The notes: generated from the sequence alone by a model not told the origin. 64,000 nt of DNA from Desulfacinum infernum DSM 9756 (GCF_900129305.1 NZ_FQVB01000013.1:62001-126000), one strand, 5' to 3'; shown: positions 53,318-62,316, numbered from the stretch's first letter. Translations and numbers: made by a program.

Positions 53318-54289
53318 TCAACTTCCGGATGGGCCGGCGGCTGCCCTGTCCCGCAGGGCCCCGTGGGCCAGTTCCAGGAGGCACCGGGCGGCCAGCTGGG
53401 ACGTGACCGCTCCCCGGTCGTCCAGGAAAGGATTCACCTCCACCACGTCGAAGCCCACGATGGCGTGCCGGACCGCCAGGGCCTCCACGATGTCGGAAAA
53501 CTCATGGAAGAAAAAGCCTCCGGGCTCCGGCGTTCCCGCCCCCGGAGCCGCGGCCGGATCGAAGAAGTGGATGTCCAGGCCCACATAGACCGGTCCGTCT
53601 TGGAGCTCCTCCACCCAGGCGTCGGGCCCGTGGAGGCGCATGGCCGAAGCCGTCACGATCCGTACGCCCCGTTCCCGGGCCCAGGCCACGCCCCGCCCGT
53701 TCTGGCTCAGGCCCCGCACCCCCACCACCGTGACGGAACGGGCCAGGTCCTCCTTGAGGATGTGGGCCACCGTGTTTCCGTGGGTGTGGTCGTCCCGGTC
53801 GGGAAAGTCGCAGTCCACGTGGCTGGCCAGTTGCACGTAGTGGACCTTCCTGTCCCGGAAGGCTCGAAGCGCCGCGTGGGTGACGCTCCGGTCCCCGCCG
53901 ATGAGCGCCGGAACGGCCCCTCGGGCCAGCACGTCCGCCGTGACCGACTGGATGGCCCGCCAGTTGTCCTCGCGGCTCAGGGGCTGGATGTCCACGTCCC
54001 CGGCGTCCACGATCCGCTTTCCCGTGAGGATCCACCGGTCCCGGTCCGCGTCGTAGAAGCGGTCCTCCATGCCCTCGTAGGTGTAGAGCATGGACGCCTC
54101 CCGGACCGCCCGCGGTCCGAACCGGGCGCCGGGCTTTCCCGTGGCCCCTTCGTCGTAGGGGATCCCCACCACCACCAGGTCCGGGGTCATGTCGGCCCGG
54201 TAGAAGGGGTATCCCGCAAAGGTGGTGATCCCCACCGAGGGAAGGCTCCCCCGGGGGTCGGAATAGGGTGAGGAGGGTACGGTCGGCAT
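53318..54289 (-). CDS. Ureohydrolase-like protein with substituted metal ligands
   Basis: 323 residues, arginase/agmatinase fold. The fold markers are present (VGIPYDEGATGKPGARFGPR, FDPAAAPG), but three of the six expected manganese ligands are changed: GGDHS is GGDRS (Arg134), DxHxD is ASHVD (Ala155; His157 and Asp159 kept) and DxD is DIH (Asp239 kept, His241). The gene at 56591 has all six. It may be catalytically dead, use another metal arrangement or act as a partner of the intact copy. It lies 15 bases after the ferredoxin gene. Confidence 0.85.
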   Translation of the reverse strand: MPTVPSSPYSDPRGSLPSVGITTFAGYPFYRADMTPDLVVVGIPYDEGATGKPGARFGPRAVREASMLYTYEGMEDRFYDADRDRWILTGKRIVDAGDVDIQPLSREDNWRAIQSVTADVLARGAVPALIGGDRSVTHAALRAFRDRKVHYVQLASHVDCDFPDRDDHTHGNTVAHILKEDLARSVTVVGVRGLSQNGRGVAWARERGVRIVTASAMRLHGPDAWVEELQDGPVYVGLDIHFFDPAAAPGAGTPEPGGFFFHEFSDIVEALAVRHAIVGFDVVEVNPFLDDRGAVTSQLAARCLLELAHGALRDRAAAGPSGS

Positions 54290-54304
54290 GATGGGCTCCC
54301 CGTT

Positions 54305-54832
54305 TCAGCCGTCGCTCCGAAGCGCCTTCATCAGGTTGACGGCCAGGTTCCGTCGTTTCTCTTCCGGGGCCATCTCCCCGGGCATGCGCTGCTTCATCTG
54401 GAGGCCGCGGGCCTTGAGCAGGTCCCCTTCCGGCTTCCCGTAAAGGAGCGCTCCGAATTCGCACTCCTTCACGCACGCCGGATCCCCGCCGCACAGGTCG
54501 CACTTGAACGCCTTGGCCTCGTCGTCCAAAACGATCATGCCGTAGGGGCAGGCGGCCACGCAGTCCCCGCAGCCGTTGCAGAGGCTTCGGTCCACCACCA
54601 CGGCGCCGTGTTCATCCCGGGAGATGGCCTTTTCCGGGCAGGCCTTCTCGCAGTCCGCCTTGGGGCAGTGAAAGCAGATGCCGGGCGCCGAAAAGCCCTC
54701 CAGGGGGAAGTTGACGACGTGCAGCCGGGCGCGGGACGGACGGAACATGCCTTCCTTCAGGGCCGAACACACCGTGGCGCAGCGCATGCACCCGGTGCAC
54801 CGTTCGGGAACGGCAAGCAGTTGTGCTGTCAT
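54305..54832 (-). CDS. Polyferredoxin-type electron-transfer protein with four 4Fe-4S cluster motifs
   Basis: 175 residues. Four cysteine groups: CTGCMRCATVC (residues 12-22), CFHCPKADCEKACP, CNGCGDCVAACP and CDLCGGDPACVKEC, as in AorB/DmsB-like electron-transfer subunits. There is no signal peptide, so it is cytoplasmic. It is 14 bases downstream of an AOR gene and is the likely electron acceptor of that enzyme. The C-terminal 45 residues are basic and without cysteine. Confidence 0.88.
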   Translation of the reverse strand: MTAQLLAVPERCTGCMRCATVCSALKEGMFRPSRARLHVVNFPLEGFSAPGICFHCPKADCEKACPEKAISRDEHGAVVVDRSLCNGCGDCVAACPYGMIVLDDEAKAFKCDLCGGDPACVKECEFGALLYGKPEGDLLKARGLQMKQRMPGEMAPEEKRRNLAVNLMKALRSDG

Positions 54833-54846
54833 GGTCTCCTCTCCTC

Positions 54847-56610
54847 CTAAAGCCTGGTCAGTTCCAGTTGGGCCAGCTTTTCATCGGTGGGCATGCCGTT
54901 TTCGTCCCAGCCGCGCAATTCGTAGTAGAGCGCCCGGGCCTTGGCGAAATCCTCCTGGGAAAAGACCCGGCCCGCATGGGGTCCCCCCTTGAGGGGCTCC
55001 CGGAAGATCTTGGGCGGCAGCGTGTCCTGGTCGCTTCCGAACCCGGCCTTCACGTTGAAGAGCCGGATGAGGTTCCAGATGCGCTCGCCGGCCGCGGTCA
55101 GTTCCTCGGCCGTGACCGGTTCGCCCAGGCCCGCGGTCAGCAGATCGGCCATGATTTCGGGCGAGACGGTCCCCCAGAAGTCGCAAAAGCACATGGACCA
55201 CTTGATGGCGTTCTTGTTCTGGTCCGCGATCACGTGGCGCACCATGGCCTCCACGTCGAAGGGGGTCTCGGAGAAGATGGTGAAGGCCCGCAGGTGGCAC
55301 GCGCCCCGTTCGCTGGTGGCGTAGGCCACGCCCATGCCGTAGTTGCCCCGGGGCTCGTAGGCGGGAAATTCCAGCTTCTTGCTGGCCGCCACCCGGTCCA
55401 GGGCCCCGTGGGCCGCGGCCGTCTCCCAGGCTCCCCGGGCCAGCTGCCGGCCCCGGTCCGTGGAAAGGTGGGCGATCTCCGAGAGCACCTGCAGGTACTG
55501 GTCCGGTTCCCCGAAGCGGAGGTTGTAGTCGTGGATCCCGCTTTCCGTGAGGTCCATGGCCAGGGCGATGGTGTTTCCGGCCGAGATGGTGTCCAGGCCC
55601 AGGTCGTCGCACAGGCGGTTGAAGCGGATCACGGCCTCCAGGTCGTTCATGCCGCAGTTGGATCCGGCCAGGCACAGGGTTTCGTATTCCGGGCCTTCCA
55701 CGGCGGCGTCCTTGATCCGGGTGTAGTTGCCGCAGCCCAGGGGGCAGGAGGCGCAGGCCCGGTCCGCCACCTTGTTGCGTTTGATGGCGTCGGAATTGAT
55801 GGCGTCCTTTCCCTCGTTCACCCCGTGGGTGAAGTTCCGGGTGGGGTGGATCCCCATCTCGTTGGTCACGTCCACCAGGATGGGCGTGCCGTCGGTCTTG
55901 GCCCACAGGTTGTCTTCCGTCAGGAGGTCGGTCTTCTTGTAGTGGTCCACCTTGGCGAGAAAGGCAGGCATGTCGGCCACGGCCACGCCGCCCGTTCCCC
56001 GGCAGACCACGGCCTTCAGGTTCTTGGATCCGAAGAGGGCGCCGCCGCCCGCCCGGCCCATCTGCCGGTAGGCTTCGCTTCCGATGCAGGCGTATCCCAC
56101 GCGGTTTTCCCCCGCGGGGCCGATGGCCAACACCTTGGCCTCGGCCAGTCCCGGCCGGGCCTTGAGGGCCGCCTCCGTTTCGAAGATCCCCTTTCCGGCC
56201 AGGTCCGAGGCGTCTTCCAGACGCACGTCGCCGTCGGCGATGGTGAGGGTCACGAGGCGCTGGGAGGCGCCCGTGATCACCAGGCCGTCGTAGCCGGCGT
56301 ACTTGAGTTCCGGGCCGAAGGCCCCGCCGCAGTTGGTCTCGAAGATGGTTCCCGTGTAGGGGGACTTGGACACCATGCAGAATCGGGAAGCCAGGGGCAC
56401 GGCCGTGCCGCAGAAGGGCCCGGTCATGATCACCAGGGGGTTTTCCGGGGCCATGGGGTCTACGACCGGATCGGCCAGGTCCGTGTAAAGGCGGACCGCC
56501 AGGCCCCAGCATCCCCAGTACCGGCGGATCCACTTCCCGGGAAGGGGTTCGGCGGTCACGGTTCCATGGGTCAGGTCCACTTTGAGGATCTTACCTGCGT
56601 AAAGGTTCAT
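54847..56610 (-). CDS. aor: Aldehyde:ferredoxin oxidoreductase (tungsten type), copy 1
   Basis: 587 residues. ATG 56610 follows GGAGGG. Family start LYAGKILKVDLTHGTVTAEP; the N-terminal pterin-binding domain includes FCMVSKSPYTGTIFE and the IGPAGENRVGYACIGSEAYR region with QMGRAGGGALFGSKNLKAVV; the 4Fe-4S ligands are Cys286, Cys289 and Cys293 in CASCPLGC, with a further Cys expected downstream. It oxidises aldehydes to acids with ferredoxin. In this setting the likely substrates are 4-aminobutanal or succinate semialdehyde (inference). It overlaps the upstream ureohydrolase gene by 20 bases. Confidence 0.9.
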   Translation of the reverse strand: MNLYAGKILKVDLTHGTVTAEPLPGKWIRRYWGCWGLAVRLYTDLADPVVDPMAPENPLVIMTGPFCGTAVPLASRFCMVSKSPYTGTIFETNCGGAFGPELKYAGYDGLVITGASQRLVTLTIADGDVRLEDASDLAGKGIFETEAALKARPGLAEAKVLAIGPAGENRVGYACIGSEAYRQMGRAGGGALFGSKNLKAVVCRGTGGVAVADMPAFLAKVDHYKKTDLLTEDNLWAKTDGTPILVDVTNEMGIHPTRNFTHGVNEGKDAINSDAIKRNKVADRACASCPLGCGNYTRIKDAAVEGPEYETLCLAGSNCGMNDLEAVIRFNRLCDDLGLDTISAGNTIALAMDLTESGIHDYNLRFGEPDQYLQVLSEIAHLSTDRGRQLARGAWETAAAHGALDRVAASKKLEFPAYEPRGNYGMGVAYATSERGACHLRAFTIFSETPFDVEAMVRHVIADQNKNAIKWSMCFCDFWGTVSPEIMADLLTAGLGEPVTAEELTAAGERIWNLIRLFNVKAGFGSDQDTLPPKIFREPLKGGPHAGRVFSQEDFAKARALYYELRGWDENGMPTDEKLAQLELTRL

Positions 56611-57589
56611 GGGTCCCTCCAATGTGGTTCGGTGCGTCTTTGGAGCGGGAAAGGACGGCGGCGGCCAGCTCCAGCACGCAGCAGGCCGCCAGCCGGGCCG
56701 TCTTTCCGTGTGGGCCTTCCAGGATGGGGCTCACCTCCACCACGTCGAAGCCCACGATGGGCCCGCGGCGGGCGATGGCCGATACGATGGTCTGGAAATG
56801 GGGAAAGAAGAGTCCTCCCGGTTCCGGCGTGCCGGTCCCCGGGGCCACGGCGGGATCGAAAAAGTCCACGTCCACGCTCACGTAAAAGGGTCCCCGGGGG
56901 AGCCGTTCCGCCAGGCGGGCTTCGTCCAGACGCCGGAGCTCCCGGGCCGGGATGACCACGGCTCCCGCCTCCCGAATCCAGGCCGCGTCGTGGCCCGAAT
57001 TGGTCAGACCCCGGATTCCCAGCAGGGTGAGGGATCGGGTCAGGCCGTCCTGGTGGATGCGGGCCACGGGGCTTCCGTGGGTCCAGCCGGTGGGAAAGAT
57101 GGTGTCGCAGTCCAGGTGGGTGTCCAGGTGGACGTAATGGACGGGGGTAGGCTCGAAGGCCTTCAGGACCGGATAGGTGATGGAGTGGTCGCCGCCCAGG
57201 GTGACCGGCACGGCCCCGGCCTCCAGGATGAGGCCCGCCGCCCGGGTGATGTGAGGCCAGTCCTGCTCCAGGTTTTCGTGTTCCAGCCACACGTCTCCCG
57301 CGTCGGCCAAGGCGTCCGCCAGGGGAAGAGGTGTCGCGGTCTCGCGGTCCATGAACTCCGGCCGGCGGGCCAGGGGGCCCGTCCAGGACGCCTCCCGCAC
57401 CGCCCGGGGTCCGAACCGGGTGCCGGGGCGGTTGGTGGTTCCCGCATCGTAGGGGACCCCCATGACCACGAGGGCCGCCCGGGATCCGGGATGCCAGGGC
57501 CGCACACCTCCGAAGGTGGGAAACGGAGGGCCGAAGGGACGGGCGCCGTCGGGGCCTTCCGGAACAGGGGGTGTTTCGCGGGTCTTCAT
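56591..57589 (-). CDS. Ureohydrolase, agmatinase/guanidinobutyrase type
   Basis: 332 residues. All six metal ligands are present: His135 in LGGDHS, Asp156, His158 and Asp160 in LDTHLD, and Asp240 and Asp242 in SVDVDFFDPAVAPG. ATG 57589 follows AGAGGA. The family splits a guanidino group to urea and an amine; with patA and gabT beside it agmatine (to putrescine) or 4-guanidinobutyrate (to GABA) are the best candidates, but arginase-family substrates cannot be told apart with certainty from sequence. The 3' end overlaps the aor start. Confidence 0.85.
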   Translation of the reverse strand: MKTRETPPVPEGPDGARPFGPPFPTFGGVRPWHPGSRAALVVMGVPYDAGTTNRPGTRFGPRAVREASWTGPLARRPEFMDRETATPLPLADALADAGDVWLEHENLEQDWPHITRAAGLILEAGAVPVTLGGDHSITYPVLKAFEPTPVHYVHLDTHLDCDTIFPTGWTHGSPVARIHQDGLTRSLTLLGIRGLTNSGHDAAWIREAGAVVIPARELRRLDEARLAERLPRGPFYVSVDVDFFDPAVAPGTGTPEPGGLFFPHFQTIVSAIARRGPIVGFDVVEVSPILEGPHGKTARLAACCVLELAAAVLSRSKDAPNHIGGTHEPLRR

Positions 57590-58092
57590 GGGATTCCTCT
57601 CCGAACCGCACGGTCTGGAAGCGCGCCGTTTCCGGGGGCGATGGTTCCATCGCCCTTGTCCATCACCGCAGGGCGGGCGGGGATGAACCCCGCCGACCTT
57701 ACCCAAAGAGGTGGTTGACCGCACTGGGAGGCTGTCTGAGAATCAATTTCGCCTCGTTTTGTCTCCATCCGTCATCCCCGCGAAAGCGGGGATCCAGGAT
57801 TTCCGGAAACCTATGGACTCCCGCTTGCGCGGGAGTGACGGTTTTCGCAGTTCTCGGACAAGCTCCCAGGAGGGAGTCTGAGAACGCCGTGGACGACCTT
57901 TTTCCTCGTAGTAGGACCCCCGGCCGTCGGATAGGCCATCGCGTATTTCCTGTTGCTTCATGGAGTTGCGATGAGCCTTTCCGCGGGGCTGAAGCCCCGC
58001 GGCTACGAGGAGGACCCAAATTCCTCGGCCTTGTAAGTCGGAGAGCCATTGTCGGACAGCCTCCAAGGGGTGGGCTCTTCGCCCGCCCGCTC
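57590..58092. repeat. Repeat cluster between the ureohydrolase gene and patA (types C, D, A)
   Basis: Type C palindrome 57671-57695. Type D unit 57726-57867 with ends GGGAGGCTGTCTGAGAA and TTCTCGGACAAGCTCCC. Type A unit 57869-58064 with ends GGAGGGAGTCTGAGAAC and TTGTCGGACAGCCTCC; its first hairpin arm is missing (CTCGTAG runs straight into TAGGACCCCC). A further type C half lies at 58070-58090. No gene seen in this gap. Confidence 0.75.
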
Positions 58093-59442
58093 TCAGGCCA
58101 GGCTCTTCAGGGTGTCTTCCAGCCGGTTCAGGAGCTCGTCCAGCAGCTCGTAGGAGATGTTGAGGGCCGGCTCGATCCGGATGGTCTGGGCGTTGGTGAG
58201 GGTCCCGGCGGTGAGCACCCCGCGGCTGAAAAGGCCCGCCGCCACCTTGAAGCCCACCTCGTCGGTGGGAAATTCCATGCCGATGAGAAGCCCCTTGCCG
58301 CGCACCTCCTGGAGGATCTGCGGGAACCGGGACTGGAATTCCCGGAGTTTGCCCAGCACGTAGTCGCCCTTTTCCGCCGCCTGCCGCGGAAGGTCTTCTC
58401 CCAGGGTGACCGTGATCTGGGCCAGGGCCGCCGCGCAGGCCAGGGGGTTTCCGCCCGTGGTGGTGGTGTGCATGAACGGATTGGGCTCCATGACCTTCCA
58501 GATCTTGGGCGTGGAGAAGAAGGCGGACATGGGCACCACGCCGCCGCCCAGGGCCTTGCCGAAACACATGATGTCCGGGGTCACGTCCCAGTGATCCACG
58601 CCGAACAGGGTGCCCGTTCGGCCGAAGCCGGTCTGGACCTCGTCGGCGATGAGCAGCACTCCGTAGTGGTCGCACAGCTCCCGAAGCCTGGGCCAGAAGT
58701 CGTCCGGCGGCACGATGGCCCCCGCCTCCCCCTGGATGGGCTCGGCCACCACCGCCGCAATGCCGTCCCCCACCGCCTTGGCGGCCGCCAGGGCCTTTTC
58801 CACCGCGTCCGCATCCCCGAAGGGCACGTGGCGAACCCCTTCCAAAAGGGGAAGGAGCGGCTGACGGAAGACCGATTTTCCCATGAGCGAGAGGGAGCCC
58901 AGGGTCTTTCCGTGGAAGCCGCGGAGCATGGCGATGAAGCCGGGCTTTCCGGTGTAGAACTTGGCCAGCTTCATGGCCCCTTCCACCGCTTCGGTTCCCG
59001 AATTGGCAAAAAAGCCGTACTGGATGTCTCCGGGAGTGATGGCCGCGATCACCTTGCCCAGGTGGGCCCGCAGGGGATCGAGCATCTCCTGGCTGTACTG
59101 GGGGCTGCGGTCCAGCTGCGCCTTCACGGCCGCCACCACCTTGGGATGGCGGATGCCCAGGCTGTAAAGGCCGAATCCTCCCAGGGCGTCGATGTATTCC
59201 CGGCCCAGGGCGTCCCGAAGGATGGACCCCTGGCCCACCCATTCGGTCACGGCGAATTCCCCGGCTTCCGTCACCGACTTTCGATATTCCAGGAAGCCCT
59301 TGTTGATGTGATGGGCGAAGTTTTCCACCGTCTCCAGGGCGATGCGCTTGCGCTCCTCCTCGCCCACCTGGTCTTCCGGCCTCCCGATGATATCCACCAT
59401 CCGTTGGGCTTCCTTAAGGCCCAAAGCCACATCTCGTGCCAT
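58093..59442 (-). CDS. patA: Putrescine aminotransferase-type class III aminotransferase
   Basis: 449 residues, length and sequence like E. coli PatA. Shared landmarks: an N-terminal extension before GFLEYRKSVTEAGEFAVTEW, FFANSGTEAVEGAMKLAKFY, FRQPLLPLLEGVRHVPFGDA, LIADEVQTGFGRTGTLF, CFGKALGGGVVPM (Schiff-base Lys) and HTTTTGGNPLACAAALA. Expected reaction: putrescine plus 2-oxoglutarate to 4-aminobutanal, which cyclises to 1-pyrroline. It is the first gene of the leftward run and divergent from a symporter. Cadaverine and related diamines are possible substrates. Confidence 0.87.
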   Translation of the reverse strand: MARDVALGLKEAQRMVDIIGRPEDQVGEEERKRIALETVENFAHHINKGFLEYRKSVTEAGEFAVTEWVGQGSILRDALGREYIDALGGFGLYSLGIRHPKVVAAVKAQLDRSPQYSQEMLDPLRAHLGKVIAAITPGDIQYGFFANSGTEAVEGAMKLAKFYTGKPGFIAMLRGFHGKTLGSLSLMGKSVFRQPLLPLLEGVRHVPFGDADAVEKALAAAKAVGDGIAAVVAEPIQGEAGAIVPPDDFWPRLRELCDHYGVLLIADEVQTGFGRTGTLFGVDHWDVTPDIMCFGKALGGGVVPMSAFFSTPKIWKVMEPNPFMHTTTTGGNPLACAAALAQITVTLGEDLPRQAAEKGDYVLGKLREFQSRFPQILQEVRGKGLLIGMEFPTDEVGFKVAAGLFSRGVLTAGTLTNAQTIRIEPALNISYELLDELLNRLEDTLKSLA

Positions 59443-59942
59443 GTTTCCGCTCCTTTACGGTTTGCTGCTGGGGCCCGGCGGGCCCGAGGTCTTTGCGAGA
59501 AGCTCCTGGGGATCGGCACCATCATTCTGTATTCGAAGACATTCCATATGAAGGCAACGAATGTCAACGGTAAAATTGGATTTGGCTGACGATATAAGAT
59601 CAGTTTCCCCGAAACGGTGAGGGAAAGGTTTAGTGGTACTTAAAGAATTAACGAATGACGAAACGTGCGTGAAAATTTATGTTTGACATGCCCTGTCAAA
59701 TCGTATAGGGGAACGAATTGCGCAGCCATACGCCTTATATTCGTTCGTTATTCGTAAATCCACTGAGCGATTCTTCCCCTCCCCGGCCGGCGCGCGCCGG
59801 CCGGCGCGCGCAATTGACAATCATCCCCCGGAGCGCCACCGGGTGTCGCTCGCGGGGCCTTACGAAGGCGCTCCCAAAGGGTTCGGCACCACCCTTTGTT
59901 CTTTCTTCACCGGCAAGCCATCAACTTCAAGGAGGACAGGGC
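59443..59942. promoter_or_regulatory. Divergent control region of the amine-catabolism island
   Basis: 500 bp, AT-richer than its surroundings, between patA and the symporter. It holds a perfect inverted repeat TTTGACA-TGCCC-TGTCAAA (59682-59700), a likely operator whose left arm is also a -35 sequence, with a TATAGG 15 bp beyond. A 22-bp all-GC perfect palindrome lies at 59783-59804. The Lrp-type regulator at 61773 is the natural candidate to bind here. I see no gene. Confidence 0.55.
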
Positions 59943-61586
59943 ATGGAAGGTTCCTATCAGTACGGTGGATGGGTTCTGGTGGGCCTGGGCATCTACATGG
60001 TGCTCATGTTGCTCGTGGGATGGTACGCGTCCAAGAAGGTGCAGGGCACGGAGGACTACCTGGTGGCGGGCCGGCGCCTGGGGCTCTTTTTGTGCACCGG
60101 CACGCTCTTCGCCACCTGGTTCGGTTCGGGAACGTGCATGGGCGGCGCCGGGAACGCGTACATCTTCGGTAACCAGGGCGTGATCTTCGACCCCTGGGGG
60201 GCGGCCCTGTGTCTCTTCCTGGCGGGGTTTTTCTTTGCGCGCCTCATGCGCCGCGGCCGCTACCTCACCCTGGTGGACCTCTTTCAGCTTCGCTACGGAA
60301 ACGGCATGGGGATCCTTTCGGCCATCTCGCTCACCGTGGCGGAGATGGGCTGGGTGGGGGCCCAGCTGGTGGGCTTCGGGACCATCATCCACTTTTTCAG
60401 CGGCCTCCCCCTGGGCTGGGGGATCGCCATCTCCACCCTCATCCTGGTGGTCTACACCTACCTGGGCGGCATGTGGTCGGTGACCCTCACGGACGTCTTC
60501 CAGATGATCATCCTCACGGTGGGCATGATCGTCATGCTGGTGGTGGCCGTGCCTTTGGCCGGCGGCTGGGGCGAGATCTTCTCCTCCCACACCTCCAACA
60601 TGATGGAGCTTCCCACCTGGTCCTTCCTGCCGGAAAAGGGGGATGCGGGGTTTCTCTACTACACGGGCTACGTGGGCTGGTTCTACTGGCTGGCCGCGTG
60701 GATGGCCATCGGACTGGGCTCCATCCCCGCCCAGGACCTCATGCAGCGCACACTCTCGGCCAAGGACGAAAAGGTGGCCTCCTATTCCTCCTACCTGGCG
60801 GGTCTTCTCTACGTGACCGTGGGCATGATGCCCGTCGTCATCGGCCTGATCTATTTTAAGCTCAATCCCAACCTGGGCCCGGAAGACGCCCTCAACAAGA
60901 TCCTCCTCTTCATGGCCACGGATCATCTGAACCCCTTCTTCGCCGTGGTCTTCGTCTCGGCCCTGGTGGCGGCCCTCATGTCCTCTTCGGACAGCGCCAT
61001 CCTGGCGGCTTCGTCCATGGTGGGCTACAACGCCTACAAGATCCTCAAGCCCGACGTGACCACGGAACAGACCCTCAAGGCCACCCGGATCGCCGTGCCC
61101 ATCGTCACGGGGATCTCTCTCATCCTGGCCCTCTACTTCGAAGCCATCTACAACCTCATGGTGATCTCCTGGTCCGTGCTGCTGGTCTCGCTCTTCGCCC
61201 CGTACGTGGCGGCCTATTTCTGGAAGGGGGCCAACCGCCTGGGTGCCCTGGCGTCCTACGTGGCTGGCTTCGTGGCCTGGATCGTGGGCTACTACGCCTA
61301 CCTTCCCATGACCCTGGAAGCCAACAAGGTGAGCCCCGACTGCCTGCCGCCCGAGACCTTCGCTTCCGTGGCCACCACGGTGGAGGGCGTGGGGCAGGTC
61401 TATTTCGACTGGGCCATGTGGGATGCGCTCTACATCAGCTCCGTCTGGGCCCTCATCGCCTCCGTGGTGGCCCTGGTGGTGGTGAGCCTGCTCACCCGGT
61501 CCATGGATCCTCCCATGCCGCTTGTGGATATCGACGGCGAACCCATGCCGGTGCGAAACTGGATGGGAATCTTCGGAAAGGCTTAA
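59943..61586 (+). CDS. Sodium:solute symporter family (SSS) transporter
   Basis: 547 residues, about 13 membrane helices. SSS signatures: GTEDYLVAGRRLGLFLCTGT near the N-terminus, LTLVDLFQLRYGNGMGILSA, and FVSALVAALMSSSDSAILAA in the sodium-binding helix. ATG 59943 lies 8 bases after AAGGAGGAC. By position it should import the island's substrate (agmatine, putrescine, GABA or a guanidino acid), but SSS specificity cannot be read from sequence; related proteins carry proline, pantothenate and acetate. Confidence 0.88.
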   Translation: MEGSYQYGGWVLVGLGIYMVLMLLVGWYASKKVQGTEDYLVAGRRLGLFLCTGTLFATWFGSGTCMGGAGNAYIFGNQGVIFDPWGAALCLFLAGFFFARLMRRGRYLTLVDLFQLRYGNGMGILSAISLTVAEMGWVGAQLVGFGTIIHFFSGLPLGWGIAISTLILVVYTYLGGMWSVTLTDVFQMIILTVGMIVMLVVAVPLAGGWGEIFSSHTSNMMELPTWSFLPEKGDAGFLYYTGYVGWFYWLAAWMAIGLGSIPAQDLMQRTLSAKDEKVASYSSYLAGLLYVTVGMMPVVIGLIYFKLNPNLGPEDALNKILLFMATDHLNPFFAVVFVSALVAALMSSSDSAILAASSMVGYNAYKILKPDVTTEQTLKATRIAVPIVTGISLILALYFEAIYNLMVISWSVLLVSLFAPYVAAYFWKGANRLGALASYVAGFVAWIVGYYAYLPMTLEANKVSPDCLPPETFASVATTVEGVGQVYFDWAMWDALYISSVWALIASVVALVVVSLLTRSMDPPMPLVDIDGEPMPVRNWMGIFGKA

Positions 61587-61645
61587 AAAACCGGCGTCCG
61601 GGGGACCCGACGGGGTCCCCCGTTGAGCCGGGAACCTTGCCCGAA

Positions 61646-61684
61646 GCCGTGGGGGCGAAAGATTTTTCGCCCCCACGGCCTTTT
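61646..61684 (+). terminator. Terminator after the symporter gene
   Basis: GCCGTGGGGGCGAAA (61646-61660) pairs with TTTCGCCCCCACGGC (61665-61679), followed by CTTTTA. The stem resembles the core of family B. A second hairpin (GGGGGACCC/GGGTCCCCC, about 61602-61624) lies just upstream without a T-run. Confidence 0.78.
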
Positions 61685-61772
61685 ACGCCGACCTCCTGCA
61701 ATGCTATAAAGACTCCATTCGGTATCCAGTGCCTGCGGCCGTCTTGCTGTGTCCTTTCATGCGGGGGAGCCC

Positions 61773-62258
61773 ATGAAACGATCCGTGGACGCCATCGACG
61801 AAAAGATCATCGACCTGCTGCACGAAAACGGGCGGATGTCCAACACGGAGATCGCCAAGAGGATCAACGTCTCCGAGGCCACCGTCCGCAACCGCCTGAA
61901 CCGCCTCATCCAGGAAGACATCCTGAGGATCCTTCCGGTGGTGAACCCCTCCAAGTTGGGTCTGGCCATCACCGGCAACCTGAAGGCCACCATCGACCTC
62001 AAGAAGCTGGACTACGTGGTGGAGGAGCTCAAGAAGCTGGACGAGATCTGGTACATCGCCCTCACCACCGGCGGCACCGACCTGGACGTGGAGTTCGTGG
62101 TGCCGTCCCTGAACCACCTGCACACCTTCCTTTTCGACAAGGTCAACCAGATCGACGGGGTCTTGCGCACCCAGACGGCCTTCGTCATGAAGCGCTACAT
62201 CAAGAGACGTTACGACTACACGGACGAGTCCAAGGAATGGGACGTCCTGGACGGCTAG
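61773..62258 (+). CDS. Lrp/AsnC-family transcriptional regulator
   Basis: 161 residues. N-terminal HTH VDAIDEKIIDLLHENGRMSN with SEATVRNRLNRLIQEDILR as recognition helix; the C-terminal part is an alpha-beta ligand-sensing domain of RAM type (VNPSKLGLAITGNLKATIDL). ATG 61773 follows GGGGGAG. The family senses amino acids or related metabolites. Position between the symporter and the second AOR suggests local control of the island. Confidence 0.88.
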   Translation: MKRSVDAIDEKIIDLLHENGRMSNTEIAKRINVSEATVRNRLNRLIQEDILRILPVVNPSKLGLAITGNLKATIDLKKLDYVVEELKKLDEIWYIALTTGGTDLDVEFVVPSLNHLHTFLFDKVNQIDGVLRTQTAFVMKRYIKRRYDYTDESKEWDVLDG

Positions 62259-62316
62259 GAACGTCCCGTGGAAACGGAAACGGCGGGGACATGGGCGCCC
62301 CGGGGAGGTGGACGAT

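Noticed and set aside
53318-54289. Calling this gene a pseudogene
   Set aside because: The frame is intact, spaced like its neighbours and keeps the fold motifs; only metal ligands differ, so it is kept as a gene.
57726-57867. Type D repeats considered as a CRISPR array
   Set aside because: The palindromes are dispersed singly over the window and not regularly spaced, and have paired ends of an insertion-type element.
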